The translations under genes were made by a program, and so were the position numbers. From Glutamicibacter sp. B1 (GTDB lineage: Bacteria > Actinomycetota > Actinomycetes > Actinomycetales > Micrococcaceae), in the NCBI RefSeq assembly GCF_039602135.1, contig NZ_CP125942.1, forward strand, positions 2,542,001-2,606,000: DNA of 64,000 bases, written 5' to 3'. Positions 8,633 to 17,876 of this stretch are shown in pieces (the first letter of the stretch is position 1; each line of letters begins with the position of its first letter). The notes below the pieces were generated by a model that made no database searches, was not told the origin of the DNA, and saw nothing but the letters and a program-made list of their open reading frames with translations.

Positions 8633-10768
8633 CTACTTGTTGTTGCCTTTACCATTGCCCTTTCCGTTACCCTTACCGTTTCCGTTGCCCTTACCTGAGT
8701 TCGAGTCTTCTTTGAAGACCTGAACTACCGTTGGACGCGGGCCGTAGAACTGGCCAGCCGAAGCTGCTTCCGGGTTCTTCAAGAAATCTGGGAACAACGA
8801 GGTAGGAGCAGCGAAGGTTCCACCTTCGCCTGGGTGCTGAACGGCGACAAATACCGAATTGTCCTTGTCATGCACCAGCGGGCCACAGGTTTCTGCGCCG
8901 GTTGGGACAGCGAGGAACTGTTCTACACGGCCGCGGTTCTTGCCGGTCAGGGTGACCTTGTGCAAAGCATCCGAGTAACCGATGGTGCTTGGGGCACCGT
9001 CGGTGGAGATCCACAGGTTGCCCTTGGAGTCGAATGCCAAGTTATCTGGGCAAGAAATGGGCGAAACCTTATCAGTTGGGTAACCCGAGAAGTAGGTGGA
9101 CCCGTTGACCTTTGGATCGCCGGCAACCAACAAGATGTTCCAAGTGAACTTGGTGCTGGTGGCGTCGTTTCCTGCTTCGGTCAGCTCAACGATGTGGCCA
9201 TCGCGGTTAGCGATACGTGGGTTGGTCTCGGTGGCGCCTTCCTTGCCAGCCTTGCCGCGATCTGAGTTATTGGTCAGTGCCACGTAGAGCTTGCCGGAGA
9301 TTGGGCTTGGCTCAACATCTTCTGGGCGGTCCATCTTGGTGGCGCCAACCTTGTCGGCTGCCAGACGGGTGTAGACCAGAACTTCTTCAACGCTCATGCC
9401 CTCAACCATGGAGGCACCGCCCTTGAGCAGTGGCAACCAGGTGCCGGTACCGTCGAACGCACCGTCGGATGGAACCTTACCGCTACCGTCAATTTCGCTT
9501 TCAGGCGAGTTGCCGGCGAACTTAGCGACGTAGAGGTCACCCTCAGAGAGCAGCTTCATGTTCTTCTTACGGTCATGCTTGGAGTAGGTGTTCTTGGAAA
9601 TGAACTTGTACAGGTACTCAAAGCGTGAGTCGTCACCGGAGTAGGCTACGGCCTTGCCATTTTTGGCGATGCGCACGTTGGCGCCTTCGTGCTTAAAGCG
9701 GCCCAGGTTGGTGTGCTTGACCGGGGTTGACTTTGGATCCTGTGGGTCGATTTCGATAACCCAGCCAAAACGGTTGACTTCGTTTTCGTAGCCTTCGTTG
9801 CTCAAACCGAAGCGCGGGTCAGTGTCTTCCCAACCGCGCTCAGTGGCGCCGGTAGCGATGCCGTAGCGAGCTTCTTCAGCGGTGCCCTTACCGCTGAAGT
9901 ACTGGTCGATGTTTTCTTCACCGGAGAGGATGGTTCCCCATGGGGTGGTGCCACCGGAGCAGTTGTTCAAGGTGCCTAGGACCTTGGTGCCGGTTGGATC
10001 AGCGACAGTCTTGAGCAGGTCACTTCCGGCTGCTGGTCCGTCAACAGTGAATTCAGTCTGCGCGGTGATACGGCGGTTACGCTCGCCGCCCTGGACGTAG
10101 GTCCACTTCTTGTCTTTCTTTTTGCGCTTGACCTCGACGACACTGAAACCATGAGCATTCATGGCGATGCGACGGGCTTCGTCTTTGTTCGCTTCGAACC
10201 AGTCAGCGTCAAACATCATGTCTTCGTTGGTGTATTCATGGTTTGCTACCAGCACACCGGTACGGCCCGAGTACTTGTCAACGATGATGTCCAAGTAATC
10301 GCAGTTATAACCGAACTGTTCGGCCTGCTTGCGCGCACTCTGCTTGGTCGCATCAAACTTTGCAGTGTTCTTGAATAGTGGATCACCCCAGCGGATGATG
10401 GCATTCCAGTCGTAGCCTTCAGGAACGGTGAGGTCATCTACTGAACGCGACACCGGCTCAATGGCGTCGAAGGACAGGTGACCACCGGCGTTATTGCCGT
10501 TCTTGGTTGGTACGAGTGCTACAGCGCTAGCGTCGGGGGCACCGAAGAACTGCGGTCCGACAACCAATGCGGAAGCACCGACGGCGCCAAGGCCGAGCAT
10601 GCTGCGGCGGGAAAGGGCTTTGTCTGCAACGTCTTTGAAGTAACTGTTGTTTGAGGTGTTGCAATCCGGCTTAACGCAGGCATCTCCACACTTGAAGTGG
10701 CAGGTAGCTGCGGAACGTCCGCCTCGGGTGTGGCCTAGCATTGGCAAAAGGGTACGGGTCGGATTCAT
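8633..10768 (-). CDS. PhoX-family (DUF839) secreted phosphatase
   Basis: 711-residue PhoX-type alkaline phosphatase, a Ca/Fe-dependent phosphomonoesterase family exported by the Tat pathway. The Tat motif SRRSMLGLG (R54, R55) precedes a hydrophobic segment, itself preceded by an unusual 50-residue N-region with four cysteines (C23, C27, C31, C36). The body shows family landmarks: LVANHEYTNEDMMF, NNCSGGTTPWGTILSGEEN, GRFKHEGANV, YSGDDSRFEYLYKF, MDRPEDVEPSP and CPDNLAFDSKGNLWISTDG. The C-terminus is a (GKGN)n low-complexity tail. It sits between menC and menD without an obvious functional tie. Phosphate control is likely for the family, but I could not identify a convincing Pho box. Confidence 0.9.
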   Translation of the reverse strand: MNPTRTLLPMLGHTRGGRSAATCHFKCGDACVKPDCNTSNNSYFKDVADKALSRRSMLGLGAVGASALVVGPQFFGAPDASAVALVPTKNGNNAGGHLSFDAIEPVSRSVDDLTVPEGYDWNAIIRWGDPLFKNTAKFDATKQSARKQAEQFGYNCDYLDIIVDKYSGRTGVLVANHEYTNEDMMFDADWFEANKDEARRIAMNAHGFSVVEVKRKKKDKKWTYVQGGERNRRITAQTEFTVDGPAAGSDLLKTVADPTGTKVLGTLNNCSGGTTPWGTILSGEENIDQYFSGKGTAEEARYGIATGATERGWEDTDPRFGLSNEGYENEVNRFGWVIEIDPQDPKSTPVKHTNLGRFKHEGANVRIAKNGKAVAYSGDDSRFEYLYKFISKNTYSKHDRKKNMKLLSEGDLYVAKFAGNSPESEIDGSGKVPSDGAFDGTGTWLPLLKGGASMVEGMSVEEVLVYTRLAADKVGATKMDRPEDVEPSPISGKLYVALTNNSDRGKAGKEGATETNPRIANRDGHIVELTEAGNDATSTKFTWNILLVAGDPKVNGSTYFSGYPTDKVSPISCPDNLAFDSKGNLWISTDGAPSTIGYSDALHKVTLTGKNRGRVEQFLAVPTGAETCGPLVHDKDNSVFVAVQHPGEGGTFAAPTSLFPDFLKNPEAASAGQFYGPRPTVVQVFKEDSNSGKGNGNGKGNGKGNGKGNNK

Positions 10769-10891
10769 GATCCATCACTTCCTCAGTTAGGGCTCGCTGT
10801 CAGGGGAACGACGCCATACGAGGTTTTCACCCCTAAGTGTGCAAATTGCAACACCAAAGTTAACTGCAGGGAAATAGATCGATGGTAGAAA

Positions 10892-11887
10892 CTAGACCCT
10901 GACTAGGTATTGATAACATTCCTCAACTCGGTGTCGCCACCAGTCAACGCGCTGTTGCTCTGGCGATAGCCGCGCTAGTTTTTCAAGATCAGCATCAACA
11001 CGTCGTACGGCAAGAAAACCTGCTGTAGCCAGCAAGGGCTCGTGTGAAACATCATCAGCAAAGAGCGTCCCCGTAGATAGCCCACAAGCGAAAGGCAGAT
11101 CTGGAAGTGCGCTGGCCAACGCAGCGGCCTGGGCCAGCCCAACAGAGGTGTCCAAGGCGCTTGAGACCACTACATCGAGTTCTGCTTGCTCAGCGATGTC
11201 GAGGACGGCTTGGATTCCCCCCAGTGGTTGGGCTTTGATCACCATGAGGTCAGCGGCACCAAGTCGGGAGACTTCCAAGGGGTCCGTGTGTTTGCGCACC
11301 GCCTCATCAGCAGCAATCCTCAGGTCAACTCCGGCGTTGCGCAATTTCTCTCGCACCTGGGCAAGGCCGGTTATTCCGGGCACAGGCTGTTCAGCGTATT
11401 GCAGATCAAATTCGCTCAGGGCCTTTAAGGCTTCCACCGCTTGATCAACGTCCCAACCCATGTTGGCATCTACGCGTAATGCTGCCTGTGGGTATAAACG
11501 TCGGGCTTCGGCAACACGAGCCATGTCATCATCGAAGCTTTGGCCTTGCTCGGCGACTTTGATCTTAATGGTGTGTGGCGCATCGTATTTCTCCAGCACC
11601 GTCCCCACCTGGTTTGCAGGCACCGCGGGCAGAGTTGCATTAACTGGTATGGAAGTACGACGAGGTTCCGGGAAAGGCTGGTAGGCCGCTTCGATCCCAG
11701 CAGCTAGCCAGCGTGATGCCTCTGCAGGTGCGTATTCGGTAAACGCAGAGAATTCGCCCCATCCTTCTGGACCTTTGATGAGTAATGCTTCTCGCTGGGT
11801 GATTCCTCTGAATTTAACCCTCATGGGAAGGCGGACCACAAAGCTATTTGCTAGCAGCTCATCAAGCGGTGGAAGTTCAGTACTCAT
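10892..11887 (-). CDS. menC: o-Succinylbenzoate synthase MenC
   Basis: 331-residue enolase-superfamily enzyme that dehydrates SHCHC to o-succinylbenzoate in menaquinone synthesis. Superfamily residues: Lys pair in HTIKIKVAE at about 110, metal ligands in LRVDANMGW at about 138, in the YAEQPV strand and in IAADEAVRKH, and the opposite-face base in MVIKAQPLGG. The short capping domain is typical of actinobacterial MenC. Its start is 80 bp from the divergent PAP2 gene. Confidence 0.93.
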   Translation of the reverse strand: MSTELPPLDELLANSFVVRLPMRVKFRGITQREALLIKGPEGWGEFSAFTEYAPAEASRWLAAGIEAAYQPFPEPRRTSIPVNATLPAVPANQVGTVLEKYDAPHTIKIKVAEQGQSFDDDMARVAEARRLYPQAALRVDANMGWDVDQAVEALKALSEFDLQYAEQPVPGITGLAQVREKLRNAGVDLRIAADEAVRKHTDPLEVSRLGAADLMVIKAQPLGGIQAVLDIAEQAELDVVVSSALDTSVGLAQAAALASALPDLPFACGLSTGTLFADDVSHEPLLATAGFLAVRRVDADLEKLARLSPEQQRVDWWRHRVEECYQYLVRV

Positions 11888-11967
11888 GGTCTAAGCCTAG
11901 CGAGCGTGGGCATAGTTACAGTCTCATTGACTGACGTTTGACCTAAAAGTTGTGTAAGGCTAGAGAT

Positions 11968-12831
11968 ATGCCTCGACATTCAGCAACGACACGCCCACAC
12001 CACCTTCGCTGGTGGTTGGCTGCATTGTTGTTGGTGATTTTCTTCTGCGTCGAGTACTTTTTCTTCGTACTTCTGCGCTCAGGTCAATGGGCCGATCAGG
12101 CTGGCTTCATGGCTTGGTCCCAATGGTGGCCACGTACCGAATTATTGGATCCGGTACGACAATTCCTGGACTTGCTTCCAGTTATTTGTGGTGTCATCGC
12201 TGCGATCTTTTTGCTTTACAGGGTGATTAGAGATCGTCATTTCCTGCGTGCGGTTGTTGCGATCTTGGCTTGCGCGGCTGCCTTGGCTAGCACACAGTTG
12301 TTGAAGCACGGCGTCTTGATCCGCCCAGACTTCAATTTTGGGACCACAGGCAATTCGTTTCCTTCCGGACATACCACGGCCGCTGCTGCGGCTATGGGGC
12401 TCATGTATGTCATTTCCCCGCCGAAGTTGCGTCCGGTAGTTCAACCCATTGCGTGGCTGTTTGCCACGATCACTGGTGTAGCCACCTTGGTGTGTGGTTG
12501 GCACCGTCCCAGCGACATCGCAGCAGGTTTTCTGGTGGCGGCCTTTTGGATGGTGCTAGCCAGTGCCATCTTGCAGCGCATTCAGCCGTTGAGTCAGGAG
12601 ACGCCGAAGACCAGCTGGTCTAGAAGCCTTGGGGTTACCAACTTGATCGTTTGGGCCGTCATTATTGGCTTGTCGTTTTTCCTGCCACACCCGCACATCC
12701 AAAAGATTCCGGATACTTTGCAGTTGGTTTACGCGGGGCTAGGGATTCTCCACGTTGTGGCCGCTTCGCTGATCTCTTCCTTAGTCTTGCGTTCGGTAGT
12801 CATAGGCCCGACGCGCACTTTCGCGAACTAA
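11968..12831 (+). CDS. PAP2-family membrane phosphatase
   Basis: 287-residue protein with about six transmembrane segments. The phosphatase motifs are KHGVLIRP (C1), SFPSGHTTAAAA (C2) and CGWHRPSD (C3). In C3 the His and Asp are kept, but the usual SR six to seven residues before the His reads AT, a variant also found in other actinobacterial PAP2 proteins. Likely substrates are undecaprenyl pyrophosphate or another lipid phosphate at the membrane face; the exact one is unknown. ATG at 11968 was chosen over the in-frame TTG at 11950 because AAGG lies eight bases before it. Confidence 0.88.
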   Translation: MPRHSATTRPHHLRWWLAALLLVIFFCVEYFFFVLLRSGQWADQAGFMAWSQWWPRTELLDPVRQFLDLLPVICGVIAAIFLLYRVIRDRHFLRAVVAILACAAALASTQLLKHGVLIRPDFNFGTTGNSFPSGHTTAAAAAMGLMYVISPPKLRPVVQPIAWLFATITGVATLVCGWHRPSDIAAGFLVAAFWMVLASAILQRIQPLSQETPKTSWSRSLGVTNLIVWAVIIGLSFFLPHPHIQKIPDTLQLVYAGLGILHVVAASLISSLVLRSVVIGPTRTFAN

Positions 12832-12860
12832 ATTTTCAGATTGCAGTCGCATCACGTAAT

Positions 12861-13880
12861 TCAGGATTCGCGCTGGGACAATAATGTGTTGAGTTTTTCA
12901 GCGCCACGTTGGGCGTTGGGAATGGTAACTGCAAATCGCGAAGAGTTCTTCAGCTCAAAGGCCAATCCTTCGGCTCGTCTCAAGACCACTGCAGATCCGC
13001 CCGGGAAGAAACGCCATCCCCATCCGCCCCAAGCCATGGGATTGATCTCAGCATGAGTCACCGACTGAATGTCGTCCAAGTTGATGGTGCGCAGGGGGAA
13101 TCCCAAGATTGCTGAACTCACCCTAGTTCGTTGGTCAGTGATGGTTACTCGAATCATGCACAATCCCAGCACGAGCGGAGTAACGATGAAACATGTCGCC
13201 AGGCCGATGATGGCTGATGTCCAATTGATTGAGTCTGGTTGCACGAGCATTTCTACGAATACATAAACCCCGGTGACAGCAATAATCAACCCAAGCGCCC
13301 ATAACCACCATGGACCTTTCATGGTTTCGCTAAATTCCGAGTCTTCAAGAATTTCGGGGGCCTGCGATGGGGGCACTGCAAGAACTTGTCCCGCCGCGAT
13401 ACGAGCTTGCCGCTGATCCTGCAGTTGCTTCGAATAGGTCTGATAGACCCCACAAATCCACAGTGGAGTTAAGGCTACAAGTGTGCAGGCCACCGTTGGA
13501 ATAATCCAGTACCCAATGACGGCTGTTTCAGGTGATTCTGCCAGCGCGGTCGGCACAGCTGAACCGATGAAGACCCCTACCGTGGTCCATGAAAGAAGGG
13601 AACCAATAAACATGAGCGTGAGCAGCAGGGCAGGCTTGCGGTGCTGAGCTAACGAAACTAAAGAAATGATGGTCCCGAGAATGCTCAGCCCAATGCAAGT
13701 TGGCACGAAGAGCTCTGCACGGGTGAATCCATCCGGATAGGTGGATGACCAATGCGTGGCAATAACTTCCGGCAACTGATCTGCCAAGGGCATGTAAATG
13801 CCTAGCACTACGAAGACCGGCAGGATCAACAGAACGTATACCCATGGTCGATTCTTCACTGTGTGCCCAGCCACCGTCAT
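12861..13880 (-). CDS. DUF1648 membrane protein with PH-like C-terminal domain
   Basis: 339-residue membrane protein. The first 75 residues match the DUF1648 pattern: a transmembrane segment, then LPEVIATHWSSTYPDGF, then another membrane segment. Three to four further membrane spans follow (LLTLMFIGSLLSW, IPTVACTLVALTPLWICGV, LWALGLIIAVTGVYVFV, IIGLATCFIVTPLVLG). The C-terminal 90 residues read like a bacterial PH-like fold: TDQRTRVSSAILGFPLRTINLDDI, then SAVVLRRAEGLAFELKNSSRFAVTI. Function unknown. It is monocistronic and convergent with the PAP2 gene, with 29 bp between them. Confidence 0.75.
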   Translation of the reverse strand: MTVAGHTVKNRPWVYVLLILPVFVVLGIYMPLADQLPEVIATHWSSTYPDGFTRAELFVPTCIGLSILGTIISLVSLAQHRKPALLLTLMFIGSLLSWTTVGVFIGSAVPTALAESPETAVIGYWIIPTVACTLVALTPLWICGVYQTYSKQLQDQRQARIAAGQVLAVPPSQAPEILEDSEFSETMKGPWWLWALGLIIAVTGVYVFVEMLVQPDSINWTSAIIGLATCFIVTPLVLGLCMIRVTITDQRTRVSSAILGFPLRTINLDDIQSVTHAEINPMAWGGWGWRFFPGGSAVVLRRAEGLAFELKNSSRFAVTIPNAQRGAEKLNTLLSQRES

Positions 13881-14039
13881 TTCGGTCCTACTCCCCTAAG
13901 ATCCAACCCTGCAAGCGGCTTCTAGAACGGTCGCACACAGGCCTGTGTATCGCTAAACAAAGCTTGTCAGCTATTCATCCACACTAACTTGACTTGGGAA
14001 TAAAAGTTCAACTCGTGCGGAAATTTCAGCATTAAGAAT

Positions 14040-14074
14040 GATGCCCGCCAAACCGGATTGGTTTGGCGGGCATC
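14040..14074 (-). terminator. Terminator of the bkd operon
   Basis: GATGCCCGCCAAACC-GGATT-GGTTTGGCGGGCATC, perfect 15-bp arms with a five-base loop, 40 bp after the E2 stop on the minus strand. Confidence 0.85.
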
Positions 14075-14114
14075 AGCAACCCTTGACAAAGTATCAAGGT
14101 ATCGAAAGCTCTTG

Positions 14115-15554
14115 TTAGAGAGTCGCTAAGGCTCGTTTAGGGTCGGTCATCGCGTCAGCAACGTAGCGCAGGAACCCAGCAGCAGTCCCGCCATCACAAA
14201 CCCGATGGTCAAAGCTCAATGTCAGTTCGCAGACAGAACGGACTTTAAGCCGGCCGTTGACCACCCATGGTTTTTCGATGATGCGTCCGATGCCGAGAAT
14301 TGCTGCCTCAGGATAATTGATGATAGCTGCCGATCCGTCGACGTTGAACACACCGTAGTTATTGATGGTGAAGGTGCTTCCGGAAAGATCAGCCACTGAG
14401 GCCTTGCCTTCACGAGCAACCGTGGCGAGGCGAGCGAACTCAGCAGATAGCTCTTGAGCATTGAGCTTATGAGCATCGCGTACATTCGGTACTACCAAAC
14501 CACGGTCGGTTTGCGCAGCGAAACCAAGATTAACCCCTTCGAAAAGGGTATGGCGTAGGGCGCCATTAGCCTCGGTATCAATTCGGCTATTAAGTTCTGG
14601 GAAGCGTTGCAGTCCAGCCACGGCGAATCGTGAAATCAAGGCCATGACGCTCGGCGCCCGCCCATCAGCTTCCTTGATCTTAGACCGCAGTTTCAGCAGC
14701 TTGGTCACGTCCACATCGACCCACACGGTGGCCTCAGGGATTTCGCGACGCGAAGTGCTCATGGCGTTAGCAATAGTCTTGCGAACACCGGAAAGAACCT
14801 GTGATGAAGCCACTGGCAGACCAGTACGGGAATCCGCCTCGCCCATTGCTGCTACCTGCTCTGGGCGTGCAGACGCCGCGGGAGCCTCGGACTGCGCAGC
14901 AGTCTCGGTCACAGGTGCGCTCATAGAGGTGTCGGTATTAGAACCAGCCAATGCGGCTTCAACATCAGAACGCAGGATCAGTCCCTGCGGACCGCTGCCC
15001 TTCACCGAATTGATGTCTAGTGAATTCTCGCGTGCCAGCTTGCGGACCAATGGATTGATCACGCGAACTGCTTCGCTCGGTTCCTGAACGGCTGCTCTGG
15101 CCCCACCGACCGCGGTCCGTGGCTTGCGTCGACGACTAGTCTTACGCTGCGCGGAACCAGTTCCGTATCCGATGAGCACGTTGCCACTGCCCTCATCTGC
15201 TTCAGAATCGCCCTCGGTGTCTTCGGATGGAGCCTGAGTTCCTGCCAGTTCTTCTTCGCGATAAGACTGAGCCCGCTCGCTAGGAGCCTCTGGAGTAGTT
15301 GAGGCTTCCTCCCCACCAGTATTCACAGAGATAAAAGGCTCATCAACCAACATCATCTGACCGGCTTCACCGTGCAGGGTCGATACAACGCCCTCAAAAG
15401 GGCAAGGAATCTCTACTAGTGATTTGGCAGTTTCAACTTCAGCAATCGGCTGATCCACTGCGACATTGTCACCAGCTGCAACCATCCAGCGTACAAGCTC
15501 TGCCTCGGTCAGTCCTTCACCGAGGTCGGGCAGCAGGAAAGTTTTGACAGTCAT
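14115..15554 (-). CDS. bkdC: 2-oxoacid dehydrogenase E2 (dihydrolipoyl acyltransferase)
   Basis: 479 residues with the standard three-part E2 layout. A single lipoyl domain has the lipoylated K44 in EVETAKSLVEIP. A Ser/Ala/Glu-rich linker follows. The peripheral subunit-binding domain is RVINPLVRKLARENSLDINSVKGSGPQG in two consecutive parts at about 165-195. The catalytic domain ends in SFDHRVCDGG (catalytic His and Asp). It transfers the acyl group from E1 to CoA. One lipoyl domain plus a separate E1alpha/E1beta pair and an adjacent Lrp regulator point to a branched-chain 2-oxoacid complex rather than pyruvate dehydrogenase. The E1beta stop abuts this ATG (TAAATG). No E3 gene lies in the operon. 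Confidence 0.85.
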   Translation of the reverse strand: MTVKTFLLPDLGEGLTEAELVRWMVAAGDNVAVDQPIAEVETAKSLVEIPCPFEGVVSTLHGEAGQMMLVDEPFISVNTGGEEASTTPEAPSERAQSYREEELAGTQAPSEDTEGDSEADEGSGNVLIGYGTGSAQRKTSRRRKPRTAVGGARAAVQEPSEAVRVINPLVRKLARENSLDINSVKGSGPQGLILRSDVEAALAGSNTDTSMSAPVTETAAQSEAPAASARPEQVAAMGEADSRTGLPVASSQVLSGVRKTIANAMSTSRREIPEATVWVDVDVTKLLKLRSKIKEADGRAPSVMALISRFAVAGLQRFPELNSRIDTEANGALRHTLFEGVNLGFAAQTDRGLVVPNVRDAHKLNAQELSAEFARLATVAREGKASVADLSGSTFTINNYGVFNVDGSAAIINYPEAAILGIGRIIEKPWVVNGRLKVRSVCELTLSFDHRVCDGGTAAGFLRYVADAMTDPKRALATL

Positions 15555-16637
15555 TTATGCCTCCCATTGAAGCTGGTCAACGGCATCGAGGATGCGTTCT
15601 GCGCTAGGCAGGTGGAATTTCTCCAGTGTCGGAGCTGGGTACGGAATATCAAAGCCGGTCACACGCAAGACCGGAGCAGCCAGTGAATGGAAACAACGTT
15701 CCTGCACTCGTGCAACGATTTCGCTGGCCACAGAAGCGAATCCTTGTGCTTCGGCCACTACAATGGCGCGGCCAGTCTTACGCACCGAGGCGCTCACAGT
15801 CTCATCGTCGAAGGGGACGATGCTACGAATGTCGACAACTTCTAAGCTGATGCCTTCTTCGGCGGCCATCTTGGCTGCGTCCAAGGCAGTGGAGACGCTT
15901 GGCCCATAGGTAATTAACGTGGCATCACTACCGGCGCGAGCAATACGTGCACGCCCCTCGGTCCGAGCGCTCTTTTGCGCTTCATAGGAGCGCGCTAGAT
16001 CTTCAAGGTCTACCTGCTCCTTGGACCAATACAGCTTCTTAGGTTCAAAGAAGACCACTGGATCATCCGAATCAATGGCTTCACGCAACATCAGGTAAGC
16101 GTCCTCCACGCAGGATGGCGTGAACACTTTTAGTCCTGGCGTATGGGCGTAGTAAGCTTCCGAAGAATCGCAGTGGTGCTCCACGCCGCCGACTCCACCG
16201 GCGTACGGAATGCGGATCACCATTGGCAAGGACAATTTGCCCTGAGTACGGTTGCGCATCTTGGCCACATGCGATGCAACCTGTTCAAAGGCCGGGTATG
16301 CGAAAGCATCAAACTGCATCTCGATGACTGGGCGCATACCGTTAATGGCCATGCCTACGGCCATTCCAACAATTCCCGACTCGGCCAATGGAGTATCAAA
16401 ACAACGCTCCGACCCAAAGCGTGCTGTCAGACCGTCTGTAATACGGAAGACACCGCCTAGGGTTCCTACGTCTTCACCAAAAATGACGACGGACTCATCG
16501 GCAACCAATGCGTCGGCGAGCGCCGTGTTCAAGGCCTTGCCGAAGGTCACCGGCTGGTTTTCGTTGGCAGCTTTTGCAGCCGCTCGGGCGGTAGCGGCGC
16601 TCACGTTCGGATTCACGCTCGATGTCGTGGCAGTCAA
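15555..16637 (-). CDS. bkdB: 2-oxoacid dehydrogenase E1 beta subunit
   Basis: About 360 residues. It has E1beta hallmarks: FGEDVGTLGGVFRITDGL, RCFDTPLAESGIVGMAVGMA, FDAFAYPAFEQ, GGVGGVEHHCDSSEAYYAHTPGLKV in consecutive blocks, FEPKKLYW, and a C-terminal transketolase domain with VDIRSIVPFDDE. With E1alpha it decarboxylates the 2-oxoacid on ThDP. The frame is open to a GTG at 16652 inside the E1alpha gene, but TTG at 16637 has GAGGAGG six bases upstream and removes the overlap, so I use that start. Confidence 0.87.
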   Translation of the reverse strand: MTATTSSVNPNVSAATARAAAKAANENQPVTFGKALNTALADALVADESVVIFGEDVGTLGGVFRITDGLTARFGSERCFDTPLAESGIVGMAVGMAINGMRPVIEMQFDAFAYPAFEQVASHVAKMRNRTQGKLSLPMVIRIPYAGGVGGVEHHCDSSEAYYAHTPGLKVFTPSCVEDAYLMLREAIDSDDPVVFFEPKKLYWSKEQVDLEDLARSYEAQKSARTEGRARIARAGSDATLITYGPSVSTALDAAKMAAEEGISLEVVDIRSIVPFDDETVSASVRKTGRAIVVAEAQGFASVASEIVARVQERCFHSLAAPVLRVTGFDIPYPAPTLEKFHLPSAERILDAVDQLQWEA

Positions 16638-16638
16638 C

Positions 16639-17802
16639 TTAGGCCTCCTCACGGTCTAGTTCGTCAGCAAGTAGTGCTTGCTGCTCTGCGAGCTGAGTGC
16701 TCTTGGTGGAATAGACATGTTCAAACAGTTCACGAGGATCCGTATTGGCATCCTGATTCATGCCATCGCGCAGCGTCTTGGCAACTTCTTCGGCATCCTG
16801 CGCGATTCTGTCAGCGGCTTCATCAGTGAGTAGGCCGGCGTCTTCGAGGTAGGCCTTCATTCGTGTCACCGGGTCTTTGGCGATCCACGCCTGGACTTCG
16901 GAGTCTTCGCGGTATCGCTTGTCATCATCCGCGTTGGTATGAGCCTGCATACGGTAGGTGTGGGCTTCAATCAAGAGTGGACCGTTACCTTCGCGGGCCA
17001 TACGAACGGCACGAGTCATGATGGCCATCAGAGCCATCAAGTCGTTGCCATCCACGCGCTCGCCGGCCATGCCGTAGCCCACAGCCTTGTGTGCGAGTGA
17101 TGGGGCTGCGCTCTGCTGAGAGAGTGGAACGGAGATGGCGTACTTGTTGTTCTGCACAAAGAAGATCACCGGCAGATTGAATACTGCAGCAAAATTCAGT
17201 GCTTCGTGGAAGTCGCCTTCACTGGTGGCGCCGTCACCGCACATCGCGACGACTACGGTATTTTCACCGCGTAGTTTGGCTGCGTGTGCAACTCCCACCG
17301 CGTGTAAGAGCTGGGTGGTCAGTGGGGTGGACATCGGCGCACATTTGTAGGCTTTAGGGTCATAACCACAATGCCATTCGCCACGGAAGCTAGTCATCAC
17401 TTCCATCGGCGCAACGCCCTTGGTCAGCACGGCTACCGTGTCGCGATACGTAGGGAAGAGCCAGTCGTTTTCTTCAAGGCAAAGTGCGGCTGCGATCTGG
17501 CATGCTTCTTGGCCGTGGCTTGATGGGTATACGGCCATGCGGCCCTGGCGGACTAGTGCCGAGTTCTGGTCGTTGACTCGGCGGCCGGTGACGAGTGCGG
17601 CGTAGGCTTCCATGAGTCTGGCTGGGGAAGGCAGTGGATACTCGTGACCTGGTTCGGTGCCCTGTTCATTCTCCGGGCGTAGTGTTCCATCCGGGTTCAA
17701 CAGGTTGATCATGTGCCGTGCTGGCAGCATGTAGTCTTCTGGGCTAATGCCGAACTTTTTGCTGACTTCAGAAATTCGATCCGAGGTTGCGTCCGCGCTC
17801 AT
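16639..17802 (-). CDS. bkdA: 2-oxoacid dehydrogenase E1 alpha subunit
   Basis: 387-residue ThDP-dependent decarboxylase subunit. The ThDP-binding motif runs from MCGDGATSEGDFHEALNFAA to VQNNKYA at about 190-225, and SHGQEACQIAAAL is the conserved helix before it. The phosphorylation-loop counterpart YRMQAHTNADDDKRYR follows. The substrate is probably the oxoacids of Val, Leu and Ile, giving acyl-CoA starters for branched-chain fatty acids, which dominate Micrococcaceae membranes (established for the group; inferred for this gene). ATG at 17802 follows GAAGGTGGGGG; the upstream in-frame GTG lacks a ribosome site. First gene of the operon. Confidence 0.85.
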   Translation of the reverse strand: MSADATSDRISEVSKKFGISPEDYMLPARHMINLLNPDGTLRPENEQGTEPGHEYPLPSPARLMEAYAALVTGRRVNDQNSALVRQGRMAVYPSSHGQEACQIAAALCLEENDWLFPTYRDTVAVLTKGVAPMEVMTSFRGEWHCGYDPKAYKCAPMSTPLTTQLLHAVGVAHAAKLRGENTVVVAMCGDGATSEGDFHEALNFAAVFNLPVIFFVQNNKYAISVPLSQQSAAPSLAHKAVGYGMAGERVDGNDLMALMAIMTRAVRMAREGNGPLLIEAHTYRMQAHTNADDDKRYREDSEVQAWIAKDPVTRMKAYLEDAGLLTDEAADRIAQDAEEVAKTLRDGMNQDANTDPRELFEHVYSTKSTQLAEQQALLADELDREEA

Positions 17803-17876
17803 CTCCCCCACCTTCCATCTTTTGGGCTCAGTCCACGGGCACACACCCTTGTGACTCAGTTCACCTAAACATCATT

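Noticed and set aside
10790..10870. Possible Pho box upstream of phoX (GGGTGAAAACC on the minus strand)
   Set aside because: Only one partial element is visible, without the direct repeats needed for a PhoP site; too weak to list.
13935..13948. Perfect 14-bp palindrome ACACAGGCCTGTGT upstream of the DUF1648 gene
   Set aside because: Palindromes with seven-base arms are expected several times by chance in 64 kb, and nothing else supports a regulatory role.
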